From Acidobacteriota bacterium (GTDB lineage: Bacteria; Acidobacteriota; Terriglobia; Bryobacterales; Bryobacteraceae), in the NCBI GenBank assembly GCA_016871015.1, contig VFZX01000034.1, positions 1 through 34,991 of the forward strand: DNA of 34,991 bases, written 5' to 3'. This document shows positions 7,695 through 15,229 of this stretch, piece after piece (the first letter of the stretch is position 1; the number at the start of each line of letters is the position of its first letter). Position numbers and translations under genes: made by a program. The notes below the pieces were generated by a model that was not told where the DNA came from, searched no databases, and saw nothing but the letters and a program-made list of their open reading frames with translations.

Positions 7695-8608
7695 CTCGAA
7701 GCCCACACCGAAATCGCCTTTGGAATCAAGCTCACCTCCACCGGCAGCGTTCCCAGCGGCTCCCCGTCCACCTCGATCGACACCGGAGATTGAGCATCCG
7801 CGGCGATGCTCTTCGCATGGAAGTGCCGGGTTTTCGGATGAACATACAGGTTGTCGGAATACAGCACCTTGATGTCGCGCGCGAGCTCGTACATCCCCAG
7901 TGCCTCGATCACCGTGACCTCCAGCAATCCGTCGTCGAGCCGGGCCCGCGGACACACATGCATGCCACCGCCATGGAACCGCCCATTGCCGATCGCGATG
8001 TTCAGGATCCGGTGCCGGGTCCCCGCCGGCTCGCCGTCCAGCCGCAACTCGACGATCTTGGGCGTGTAGCGCAGGAACACTTCGCCCGTGGCCCAGAAAA
8101 ATGCAGCCTTCCCGCTGACGCTGCTCAGGAAGTTCTTTGCGCGCGCGGCCACCTCACCGCCCATTCCGAAGCTGACCACGTTGATGAAGAAGCGCGTGCG
8201 GATCTGGCCTTGATAGTCGCGGTAGCGAAGCCGGCCCACATCCACAGGACGCGGATGGCCATGGCGCAGAACCTCGATCGCCTGGTCCACGCCACCGATA
8301 TTCAGGCTGCGCTTGAAATCGCCGCCGGTGCCGATCGGCACGAGCGCGAGAGAGGCCGCGGGGTTCACCGGGACATCCTGCTGGAAAAACCCGTTGACCA
8401 CTTCGTTGACGGTCCCGTCGCCGCCGACCGCCAGGATCCGGTCGAAGCCCTCCTTCAACGCGAACCGGGTTAGCTCCGCCGCCTCGCCGGGTTCCCGTGT
8501 GATCCGGACTTCGAGACCTTGGAGGCCAAGCCGCCGCTCGATCGCGGGCCACACTCGTCCCGCACGGCCGCCGGCCGACGCCGGATTGATCACGGCGCAA
8601 GTGGTCAT
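7691..8608 (-). CDS. Diacylglycerol/sphingosine-kinase-like lipid kinase (DagK/YegS family)
   Basis: 305 residues. The catalytic domain opens with INPASAGGRAG (7-17) and has the GGDGT nucleotide-binding motif at 62-66, followed by VNEVVNGF. The C-terminal half forms the beta-sandwich typical of YegS/DgkB/LCB5 proteins. Members phosphorylate diacylglycerol, ceramide, sphingoid bases or related lipid alcohols with ATP. The frame stays open further upstream, but the ATG at 8608 is chosen because MTTCAVINPASAGG is the family N-terminus and it overlaps the previous stop as ATGA. It is the last gene of the five-gene lipid operon, so it may phosphorylate that pathway's product. The substrate is not predictable. 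Confidence 0.88.
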   Translation of the reverse strand: MTTCAVINPASAGGRAGRVWPAIERRLGLQGLEVRITREPGEAAELTRFALKEGFDRILAVGGDGTVNEVVNGFFQQDVPVNPAASLALVPIGTGGDFKRSLNIGGVDQAIEVLRHGHPRPVDVGRLRYRDYQGQIRTRFFINVVSFGMGGEVAARAKNFLSSVSGKAAFFWATGEVFLRYTPKIVELRLDGEPAGTRHRILNIAIGNGRFHGGGMHVCPRARLDDGLLEVTVIEALGMYELARDIKVLYSDNLYVHPKTRHFHAKSIAADAQSPVSIEVDGEPLGTLPVEVSLIPKAISVWASS

Positions 8609-9579
8609 GCGCGGGCCTTCAATTCGTGCATTGTCGCGGCGAGTGTCTCCACCGGATCGCGCGGGTTCAGTCCCAGTTCGCGATGCGCCTTGGCGCAGTT
8701 GCAATACCAGAACACGCCGGACATTTGAATGGTTGCGTCCTCGACATCGAATTTCCGGCCGGCTATGGGCATCACCTTGCGCAGCAGCGGCGCCACCAGT
8801 AACGACAGCCAGGGAGGCGAACTCATCCACGGCGCCCGGATCCCGGCCAGCCGCGCCGCTTCCCCGATGATCCGGGCGAAAGGCCAGTTCGCGCCGCCCA
8901 GCAGGTAGCGCTCGCCGGGCCGGCCGCGATCCATTGCCGCGATCAGCGCCGCCGCGCAGTCGCGTGCGTCGATAAAGCTCGCGCCGCCCACGGGCAGCGA
9001 CAGGAACTGGCCTTCGAGCAACCGTTCCAGATCCTTGGTCGAGGACCGGCGTTCGTCGCCCGGCCCCAACAGCAGCGACGGGTTGACCACCACCAGCGGA
9101 ATCCGCCGCCTCTGCCACTCGTCGAAACAGAGCCGCTCGGCCGCGATCTTGCTCATGTAGTAGGCCCAGTCCCGCACCACATCTTCCTTGTAGCCGGAAT
9201 CTTCCGCGTGCTCAACCGGGGCCTGGCTGACAGCGATGGTTCCGGAGGTGCTCACAACCACGACGCGCTCCACTGATTCGCGCGCGGCGGCATCGAGCAC
9301 GTTGCGCGTCCCGTCGACATGCGCCTGGTAGAGCCGCTGCGAATCCGCTGGATCGCGCGACACGAAGCCGGCAAGGTGGTACACACGCGCCGCGCCACGC
9401 ACCGCCCGCGCCACGTCGTCAGCGCGCGTGATGTCGCCTTGCACCGCCTCGACAGGGGAGCCGGACGGCGCCGCGCCGCGGCACAGGATCCGCACGTGAG
9501 CTTCGCCCCGCGCGAGCAACTGTTGCACCAGGTGCTTGCCCAGGAATCCCGTGGCGCCAGTGACGAGGACCGGTTTCAT
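8605..9579 (-). CDS. NAD(P)-dependent epimerase/dehydratase, extended SDR (HpnA/dihydroflavonol-reductase-like)
   Basis: 324 residues. The Rossmann motif TGATGFLG is at 7-14, an acidic GDI lies near 48-50, and the catalytic Y140-x-x-x-K144 (YYMSK) is preceded by a Ser/Thr cluster at 110-112. The overall pattern resembles hopanoid-associated sugar epimerases and 3-beta-HSD/dihydroflavonol reductases. Start and stop overlap both neighbours as ATGA, so it belongs to the lipid operon. There it could reduce a keto-lipid or modify a sugar head group. A comparable NAD-epimerase-type reductase acts in alphaproteobacterial ceramide synthesis (recalled), but no serine palmitoyltransferase is visible here. 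Confidence 0.85.
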   Translation of the reverse strand: MKPVLVTGATGFLGKHLVQQLLARGEAHVRILCRGAAPSGSPVEAVQGDITRADDVARAVRGAARVYHLAGFVSRDPADSQRLYQAHVDGTRNVLDAAARESVERVVVVSTSGTIAVSQAPVEHAEDSGYKEDVVRDWAYYMSKIAAERLCFDEWQRRRIPLVVVNPSLLLGPGDERRSSTKDLERLLEGQFLSLPVGGASFIDARDCAAALIAAMDRGRPGERYLLGGANWPFARIIGEAARLAGIRAPWMSSPPWLSLLVAPLLRKVMPIAGRKFDVEDATIQMSGVFWYCNCAKAHRELGLNPRDPVETLAATMHELKARA

Positions 9580-10232
9580 CGTAGATCCAGCACCGGCCAG
9601 CCGCGCGCCTTCGCGACCCGCCGGAGTCCGGAGGACGGATTCACCGCGGCGGGCTGTGAGACGGCTTCGAGCATCGGCAGGTCCGACGTGCTATCGGAAT
9701 ACGCCTTCGCGTTGTCCGGTGAGACATTATACCCGGTGAGCAGACGCTGGACCGCGTCCGCTTTCGTGCGTCCCGCGAGCAGTGGCTGGACCAGCCGCCC
9801 GGTGGCGAATCCACTGCGGTCGAACTCGAGGCGGTTCGCAACCACCTCATCGAAGCCAAGCCGCCGGGCCAGCGGCGTCACGGCGAAGTCGAGCGACCCG
9901 GTGAGCAGCACGGTGCGGTACCCAGCGGCGCGATCCCGTGCCACCAGGTCCGCCGCACCGGGGAAGGTCGCGGGGTCGAGCACGGCGCGCGCCATCGCTT
10001 CCGCGCAGTCCTCGAGCCAGGGGCGCTGCATGCCCCGGTATTGGCGGAAGAAGACCACGTTGAACCATTCGCGGGAGACAAGCTCGACGGCGAACGACGG
10101 ATAGGAGATCCACAGCCACGGGATCCGGAGAGCCCGTTGGGGATGGTGCCGCGCGAACCAGGCGTACTGATGGATCACGTTGCTCGACACCAGGGTCCCG
10201 TCCATGTCGTAAAAAGCCAGGCCGCGGATCAT
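9576..10232 (-). CDS. HAD-IB family phosphatase (SerB/CicA-like, lipid-associated type)
   Basis: 218 residues. The HAD nucleophile motif is FYDMDGTL with D9 and D11; motif II is TGSLDF, the Lys motif is GRTKADAV, and the acidic motif IV is SDSTSDLPML. The insert after motif I (about 20-60, ending QYRGM) matches the TIGR01490-type subfamily, which is often found near or fused to PlsC acyltransferases. Upstream in-frame sequence is a shadow of the neighbouring acyltransferase gene; the ATG at 10232 overlaps its stop as ATGA. Likely reaction: removal of phosphate from a phospholipid or phospho-intermediate made by the operon. The substrate is inferred from context only. Confidence 0.85.
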   Translation of the reverse strand: MIRGLAFYDMDGTLVSSNVIHQYAWFARHHPQRALRIPWLWISYPSFAVELVSREWFNVVFFRQYRGMQRPWLEDCAEAMARAVLDPATFPGAADLVARDRAAGYRTVLLTGSLDFAVTPLARRLGFDEVVANRLEFDRSGFATGRLVQPLLAGRTKADAVQRLLTGYNVSPDNAKAYSDSTSDLPMLEAVSQPAAVNPSSGLRRVAKARGWPVLDLR

Positions 10233-10816
10233 GCGGCGGCCATGTTGGCGAAGTTCTTCTTGTGGCGGAAGGCGATGAAGGCGAGCAGCGCAGCCCCAAG
10301 CGCCGCTTGCTGCCAGCCACTGAAGACGAGCAGCAGCACGACGAACACGAGCGCGGCGCTGAGGCTTGCGATCGCGCCGCGTTCCTTCCAGCCGGCCTTT
10401 GAGCCGATGATCCGCCAGATAATGTACCAGAGGACGCACGGCAGCACGATGCGCGGAAACAGGTACAGCATCACACCCGCCGCGGTGGCCAGTCCTTTGC
10501 CGCCATTCCAGCCCAGGAACGGCGAGTAGCAGTGGCCGGCAATGGCGGCGAAGCCGAACAGCCAGGGAACCGTGACCGGGTCGTCCGGACGGCTGAACAG
10601 CCAGATCGGGAACAGGCCCTTGCCGGCGTCTCCAATCAGGCACAGCGCACTTCGCCACTTGCTGTAACGCAGGACATTGTTGAAGCCCGGATTGCCCGAT
10701 CCGAACGTCGTGATGTCGACGCCCGTGCCCCACATCGAGACAACAGCGAAAGGGATCGAGCCAATGAGGAAACACAGCAGAAGCTTGCCGCACAAGGCGG
10801 GCGAAAGCTCAGGCAT
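10229..10816 (-). CDS. PlsY-like glycerol-3-phosphate acyltransferase
   Basis: 195 residues with five or more hydrophobic segments. The three PlsY loops are present but altered: SGNPGFNNVLR at 40-50 (canonical SGNPGATN), GHCYSPFLGWNGGKGLAT at 94-111 (canonical GHxFPxFLxFKGGKGVAT), and RHKKNFAN at 184-191. PlsY moves an acyl chain from acyl-phosphate to glycerol-3-phosphate in the membrane. Acyl-phosphate is normally made by PlsX, which is not in this window. The ATG lies inside the end of the upstream fused ligase gene (8-base overlap) and the stop overlaps the phosphatase start. The altered first loop and the operon suggest a specialised paralogue rather than the housekeeping enzyme. Confidence 0.85.
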   Translation of the reverse strand: MPELSPALCGKLLLCFLIGSIPFAVVSMWGTGVDITTFGSGNPGFNNVLRYSKWRSALCLIGDAGKGLFPIWLFSRPDDPVTVPWLFGFAAIAGHCYSPFLGWNGGKGLATAAGVMLYLFPRIVLPCVLWYIIWRIIGSKAGWKERGAIASLSAALVFVVLLLVFSGWQQAALGAALLAFIAFRHKKNFANMAAA

Positions 10817-13376
10817 AGATCGCGTGGATGGCTTCCTTTACCTTTTCCCGCAGATCGCGCGCCGAAAGCCCGTCCTGCGTGGCGATCGGAGGGGCGCCGC
10901 GGGAGACGAAAATCCCCCGCCGCTCCTGCATCGCAACCGGAATCACCGGAGCCCCGGCCGCGATCGCCGCTCCGAGCGCACGCAAACGGATCCGGCAGCG
11001 CCGGGCGGAGATACCAATGGGGCTGTCGGGGAACGCGACCACAACTCCGCCGCGCTTGAGTGCGGCTTCAAGTTCCGCCGGGGAATGGGCTACCAGCGGC
11101 GACAGCATGCTTGCGATCCATTCGGGGAGCGCGTGCAAGGCGCTGTCTCCGGCCAACGTCACGTCGCCTTGGATCACGGACACGAGCGCGAGCGGATCCA
11201 GCCGCGCGGCGCGGTTGGCGACCACCACCGCGGGGCCCTTGAGGTGGGAGCCCGAGTGCGTGGCGCGGCGTCCGATGATCGACAGCAGCCGCGTCGCGGT
11301 GGGCCGCGAGGTCCCGGCGGCAGCGGCGTATCCGCGCGCCACCGTTCCGAAGAGCGCGCTCCGGGCCGATCGCTTCATCTGCTTGGCGGTCCGTTTGGCG
11401 AGCGCGCCCAGGTTCCGCCACCAGAGCGTGGTCATCTCGACCCACGGCGCTGGTACCGGCGCTCCCAGCTTGCCGTCGCGGTACAGCGACCGCGCCTCGC
11501 CGCGCCGGATTTTTCCGTTCGACGTCTTGGGGAGCGTATTGGGCGGGATCAAGCATACCTCGTCGGGGAACTCTCCGAGCAGGCTCTTGACCGCCGTGCG
11601 GACCTCGGCGTCCACGCGCGGAATGTCGGACTCTTCGACCGCCGTGGTCTCGGCGATCACCACCAGCTTCTCCGATCCACGCTCCTTGTCAGGCGCGCCG
11701 ATCACCGCCACCCCGCTTGGACGGACGCCCGGGGCTTTGGCGGCCGCGGCTTCCACGAGCTCCGGCGAAATCGGACGGCCTTCGCGAATGATCACGTCGT
11801 TGGCCCGGCCCGTGACGTACAACTCGCCGTTTTCGATGAATCCGGTGTCGCCCGTGTCCATCCAGCCATCGTGGATGGAAGATTCCGTGAGCCGCGGATT
11901 GTGCTGGTACTCCTTGCAGCGCGAAGGACCGCGGAATTGGATGCGTCCATTGTCCCCGATCCGGATTTCATGGCCTGGCAGTGCGGGGCCAGTCGAGAAC
12001 ACACCGCCGCTGAGCAGCGGACCACGGTCTGGCGGCGGAATCGTGAGAGCCACTGAGCTTTCGGAAAGGCCGTAGCACGGTGTCATGGCTTCAGCCCGGA
12101 ATCCCGAGCTTGCGAACCGCCGCGTGAAGGCTTCGACGGTGGAGGGCAGCACCTGCTCCCCGGCGTTCACCGCCGTGCGCCAGCAGCTCAAGTCGATGCC
12201 TTCGATCGACCACATCGGAATCCGGCGGGCGCACAACTCGTATGCGAAGTTCGGTGCGGCTGAAAGTGTCCCGCGCGAATCGTGAATCGCCCACAGCCAA
12301 CTCTCGGGCCGCTCCAGGAATTCCTGCGGCGGGATGACGGTGAGCGGCAGGCCGTGATAAAGGCTGAACAGCCAGCAGCCGACGAGTCCGAGGTCGCTCG
12401 CGAGCGGCAGCCAGGTGACCACCGCGTCGTCGCCGCGGACTCCGGTGGCTTGCCCGATCGCGCGCAGGTTCGCGAGCACGCTGGCGTGCGTGAGGACGCT
12501 GCCTTTCGCGTCGGCCGTGGTCCCCGAAGTGTACTGAATCAGCGCGACATCCGAAGGTTCGGGCAGCCGGCACGAGGAATGGAGCCCGGTGTCGGTCAGG
12601 TCCGCGATCGTAAAGACATCGACGTTCCGGAGGTTCACGCTGACCACGCGAGACACCGGCCGGACCTGATTGAACACGATCAGGTACTTCACCTCAGCGT
12701 TGCGCAGGACATGGATCTGCCGCTCGACGTAGCGGGCGAGACTCGCGCCTGGGGCCGGGGGATAGATCGGGACCGGAATTCCACCCGCCATCGCCACGCC
12801 GAAGAAGGCGGCGAAGAAGTCCGCACCGGTGGGCAGCAGGATCGCGACGGTCTGATTGCGCTTGAGTCCTTCCGAGATCAGGCCGCGCGCCACCACGGTG
12901 GCGGCCTCGAGGATCTGCGCCGCCGTGAGTCCCTGTCCACCGCCTTGTTCGAGCAGGTGGATGTGGATCCGGCCGGCTGAGGCGTCCGCCTGGTAGTTCA
13001 GGACCTCGACCAGATTGCGGGCGTGGACCGGCGGGGGAGCAGCGTCTCCCGACGGTGGGACGATCCGGTACTCGGACCGCGCCGCTTTGTCCTCGGTGCC
13101 CTGCTGGATTGCCTTCGCCCAACTGGCTGCGGTGTCGGCGACGTCAGCGATCTCATCGGGAATCTCGACGTCGAGCCTGGTCTCGCAGCGGACCACGAGC
13201 TCGACCAGGTCCAGGCTCTGGAGTCCGAGGTCGCGCTCAAAGCTGGACGATGGCGTGGCCTTGGCGCCAAGGCGCTCCTTGCCCTGCTCGGCGAGCATCT
13301 CGCGCACGACGTCGAGGATCCGCACATCGAGCGGAGCGGCGGCTTGAGCGGGCGCGCTGGTCCCCGTGGCTTCCAT
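10809..13376 (-). CDS. Fused acyl carrier protein / fatty acyl-AMP ligase / degenerate PlsC-like acyltransferase
   Basis: 855 residues. Residues about 15-95 are an acyl carrier domain with DLGLQSLDLVEL; S54 is the phosphopantetheine site. Residues about 120-640 are an adenylating enzyme of the FAAL/acyl-ligase type: YTSGTT at 282-287, WLPLASDLGLVG near 322, YGLSES near 435, MDTGD at 506-510 and PKTSNGKIRR with K622. Residues about 690-855 resemble PlsC, but the HX4D motif reads N-R-A-A-R-L-D with R722 in place of His and D727 kept, and the third motif is FPDSPIG rather than FPEGTR. The ligase probably loads a fatty acid onto its own carrier domain. The ATG at 13376 is preferred because AGGA lies 8 bases upstream; an in-frame TTG at 13382 is the alternative. 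First gene of the operon. Confidence 0.85.
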   Translation of the reverse strand: MEATGTSAPAQAAAPLDVRILDVVREMLAEQGKERLGAKATPSSSFERDLGLQSLDLVELVVRCETRLDVEIPDEIADVADTAASWAKAIQQGTEDKAARSEYRIVPPSGDAAPPPVHARNLVEVLNYQADASAGRIHIHLLEQGGGQGLTAAQILEAATVVARGLISEGLKRNQTVAILLPTGADFFAAFFGVAMAGGIPVPIYPPAPGASLARYVERQIHVLRNAEVKYLIVFNQVRPVSRVVSVNLRNVDVFTIADLTDTGLHSSCRLPEPSDVALIQYTSGTTADAKGSVLTHASVLANLRAIGQATGVRGDDAVVTWLPLASDLGLVGCWLFSLYHGLPLTVIPPQEFLERPESWLWAIHDSRGTLSAAPNFAYELCARRIPMWSIEGIDLSCWRTAVNAGEQVLPSTVEAFTRRFASSGFRAEAMTPCYGLSESSVALTIPPPDRGPLLSGGVFSTGPALPGHEIRIGDNGRIQFRGPSRCKEYQHNPRLTESSIHDGWMDTGDTGFIENGELYVTGRANDVIIREGRPISPELVEAAAAKAPGVRPSGVAVIGAPDKERGSEKLVVIAETTAVEESDIPRVDAEVRTAVKSLLGEFPDEVCLIPPNTLPKTSNGKIRRGEARSLYRDGKLGAPVPAPWVEMTTLWWRNLGALAKRTAKQMKRSARSALFGTVARGYAAAAGTSRPTATRLLSIIGRRATHSGSHLKGPAVVVANRAARLDPLALVSVIQGDVTLAGDSALHALPEWIASMLSPLVAHSPAELEAALKRGGVVVAFPDSPIGISARRCRIRLRALGAAIAAGAPVIPVAMQERRGIFVSRGAPPIATQDGLSARDLREKVKEAIHAIYA

Positions 13377-13388
13377 GGACAATTTCCT

Positions 13389-13394
13389 AGTTTA
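13389..13394 (-). promoter_or_regulatory. Candidate -10 element of the lipid operon
   Basis: TAAACT on the minus strand lies 12 bases before the preferred ATG (13376) and 6 bases before the alternative TTG (13382). Initiation would fall close to that TTG. The whole divergent gap to the sulfatase gene is only 42 bases, so both promoters must overlap or extend into coding sequence. Confidence 0.3.
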
Positions 13395-13406
13395 GCGCCG
13401 AAGCGG

Positions 13407-13412
13407 TATCCT
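13407..13412 (+). promoter_or_regulatory. Candidate -10 element for a leaderless sulfatase transcript
   Basis: TATCCT ends 6 bases before the sulfatase ATG at 13419. There is no Shine-Dalgarno and no convincing -35. The same hexamer stands 8 bases before the GntR start. Confidence 0.33.
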
Positions 13413-13418
13413 ACGGCC

Positions 13419-14741
13419 ATGCTGAGCCGACGCCGCCTTCTCGCCGCATTTCCGGCCGCCGCTGCCGCGCAGAGGCAGCCCATGAACGTCCTGTTCATCG
13501 CCGTCGACGACCTGAATACGCGGGTTGGATGCTACGGAGCGGCGGTCAAGACGCCGAATATCGACCGCCTGGCCTCGCGCGGGGTGCGGTTCGACCGTGC
13601 GTATTGCCAATATCCGCTGTGCAACCCCTCGCGCAGTTCGATGCTCAGCGGCCGGCGGCCGCCGCGTACTCAGATCATGGAAAACCTGACCTGGTTCCGG
13701 GATAAGATGCCGGACGTGGTGACGATGCCCCAGTTTTTCCGCCAGAACGGGTACCACACGATGGTCTCGGGGAAGATCTTCCACGGCGGTCTGGACGACG
13801 ACAAGGCATGGGACACCGGCGGGACTCCACTCAGCCGCCAGGCTCCCCGGAATCCGGCTCAACAGAAGGATCGCGAGAAGACCGCGGACCGGTGGCTGGC
13901 GCTCGACGATGCCGGCGCGCAGACCGCAGACGTGCGAAACACCAACCGCGCCATCGAGTTGCTCAAACAGAAACACACGAAACCGTTCTTTCTCGCCGCG
14001 GGCTTCGCCAAGCCGCATGTGCCGTTCCTCGCGCCCAGGAAGTACTTTGATCTCTACGATCCCGCGCAAATGGAACTGCCGCCGGACTTCCGGCCCCTGC
14101 CGCCCGCGGATTCCCCCGCCTACCGGACCAACTTCGACATCTTCATCCGGCGTCCGGCGAGCGAGACCGAAGCGCGGCAGATGATCGCAGGCTATTACGC
14201 GGCCACCAGCTTCATGGACGCCGAGTTGGGACGCCTGCTCGACGCGCTGGATGCGTCCGGCCACCGCGGCAACACCGTGGTCGTCTTCTTTGGCGATCAT
14301 GGATTCCACCTGGGCGAGAAGGGCATGTGGTCGAAGATGTCGCTCTTTGAGGCGTCCACCCGTGTTCCGCTGATCATCAGCGCGCCGGGCATGACGGTGG
14401 GAGGCGTGTCCCCACGGACGGTGGAACTGGTGGACTTGTACCCCACGCTTGCGGACCTGTGTGGCCTGCGGGCTCCGGCGAGCCTCGACGGGGAATCGCT
14501 CGGGCCGCTGCTCAAGAATCCGCGGGCGGAATGGAAGCATCCCGCGTATTCCTACATCCGGCGCGGCCAGACGATGGGAGCAAGTGTGCGGACCGAGCGC
14601 TACCGGTACACGGAGTGGGACGGTGGCCAGCGCGGGGCCGAGCTGTACGATCACGATCGGGATCCGCGTGAGTCGAACAATCTCGCGGCGTCGGCATCGC
14701 ACTCGAGTGCCGTCGCGGAGCATAAGAGGCTGCTCGCCTGA
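13419..14741 (+). CDS. Exported sulfatase, iduronate-2-sulfatase-like
   Basis: 440 residues. The N-terminus MLSRRRLLAAFPAAAA is a Tat-like export signal. C68 in CNPSRSSMLSGRRP fits the type I signature C-x-P-S-R; this Cys is normally converted to formylglycine. Metal-site residues are visible in VDDLN (D30, D31) and GDHGFH (D293, H294). VSGKIFHGG and the KTPNIDRLASRGVRF segment match the iduronate-sulfatase branch. The ATG at 13419 is chosen because the frame upstream overlaps the divergent lipid operon. No formylglycine-generating enzyme is in the window. The C-terminus (EHKRLLA) looks slightly short. Its TGA shares one base with the next ATG. Confidence 0.9.
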   Translation: MLSRRRLLAAFPAAAAAQRQPMNVLFIAVDDLNTRVGCYGAAVKTPNIDRLASRGVRFDRAYCQYPLCNPSRSSMLSGRRPPRTQIMENLTWFRDKMPDVVTMPQFFRQNGYHTMVSGKIFHGGLDDDKAWDTGGTPLSRQAPRNPAQQKDREKTADRWLALDDAGAQTADVRNTNRAIELLKQKHTKPFFLAAGFAKPHVPFLAPRKYFDLYDPAQMELPPDFRPLPPADSPAYRTNFDIFIRRPASETEARQMIAGYYAATSFMDAELGRLLDALDASGHRGNTVVVFFGDHGFHLGEKGMWSKMSLFEASTRVPLIISAPGMTVGGVSPRTVELVDLYPTLADLCGLRAPASLDGESLGPLLKNPRAEWKHPAYSYIRRGQTMGASVRTERYRYTEWDGGQRGAELYDHDRDPRESNNLAASASHSSAVAEHKRLLA

Positions 14742-15226
14742 TGGCGGCAAAGACCAACGCGGTCCGCCTGCTCGATCAAATGGGCGTCACGTATGAGACG
14801 CGCGAGTACGAAGTGGACCCCGAGGACTTGTCGGCGGAGACGGTTGCCGCGAAGGTTGGGTTCCCGCCCGCTCAGGTCTTCAAGACTTTGGTCGCGCTGG
14901 GCGACCGCAATGGTGTGTGCCTGGCGGTGATCCCCGGCGATTGCCAGCTCGACCTCAAGGCGTTGGCGCAGTTGGCAGGTGACCGTAAAGTGGAGACCGC
15001 GCCGCTCAAGGATGTCCAGAATCTGACGGGCTACGTGCGCGGCGCGGTGACCGTCTTCGGGTGCCGCAAGCCCTATCCCGTGTACCTGGACGAGACCGTC
15101 TGGTTGTGGGATATGATCTCGGTGTCGGGCGGGATGCGCGGGCTGCAGGTGCTGATCGCGCCCGATGACTATATCCGCGTCACCGGGGCGCGTATCGGCG
15201 CCATCGCCCGCGAGAAGCCGGCCTGA
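14741..15226 (+). CDS. ybaK: YbaK-type aminoacyl-tRNA deacylase (Cys-tRNA(Pro) type)
   Basis: 161 residues, the normal length for the YbaK/EbsC family. K48 in QVFKTLVALGD is the conserved lysine of the substrate pocket, and the GDRKVETAPLKDVQNLTGYV and GGMRGLQVLI segments are typical. The enzyme removes Cys wrongly attached to tRNA-Pro, acting in the cytoplasm. It starts inside the sulfatase stop (TGATG), so it is probably translated from the same mRNA although the functions look unrelated. It ends three bases before the convergent receptor gene, leaving no room for a terminator between them. Confidence 0.88.
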   Translation: MAAKTNAVRLLDQMGVTYETREYEVDPEDLSAETVAAKVGFPPAQVFKTLVALGDRNGVCLAVIPGDCQLDLKALAQLAGDRKVETAPLKDVQNLTGYVRGAVTVFGCRKPYPVYLDETVWLWDMISVSGGMRGLQVLIAPDDYIRVTGARIGAIAREKPA

Positions 15227-15229
15227 GGA

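Noticed and set aside
13023-13418. N-terminal extension of the sulfatase frame back to 13023
   Set aside because: It overlaps the divergent ligase gene and its residues look random; the Tat-like signal begins at the ATG at 13419.
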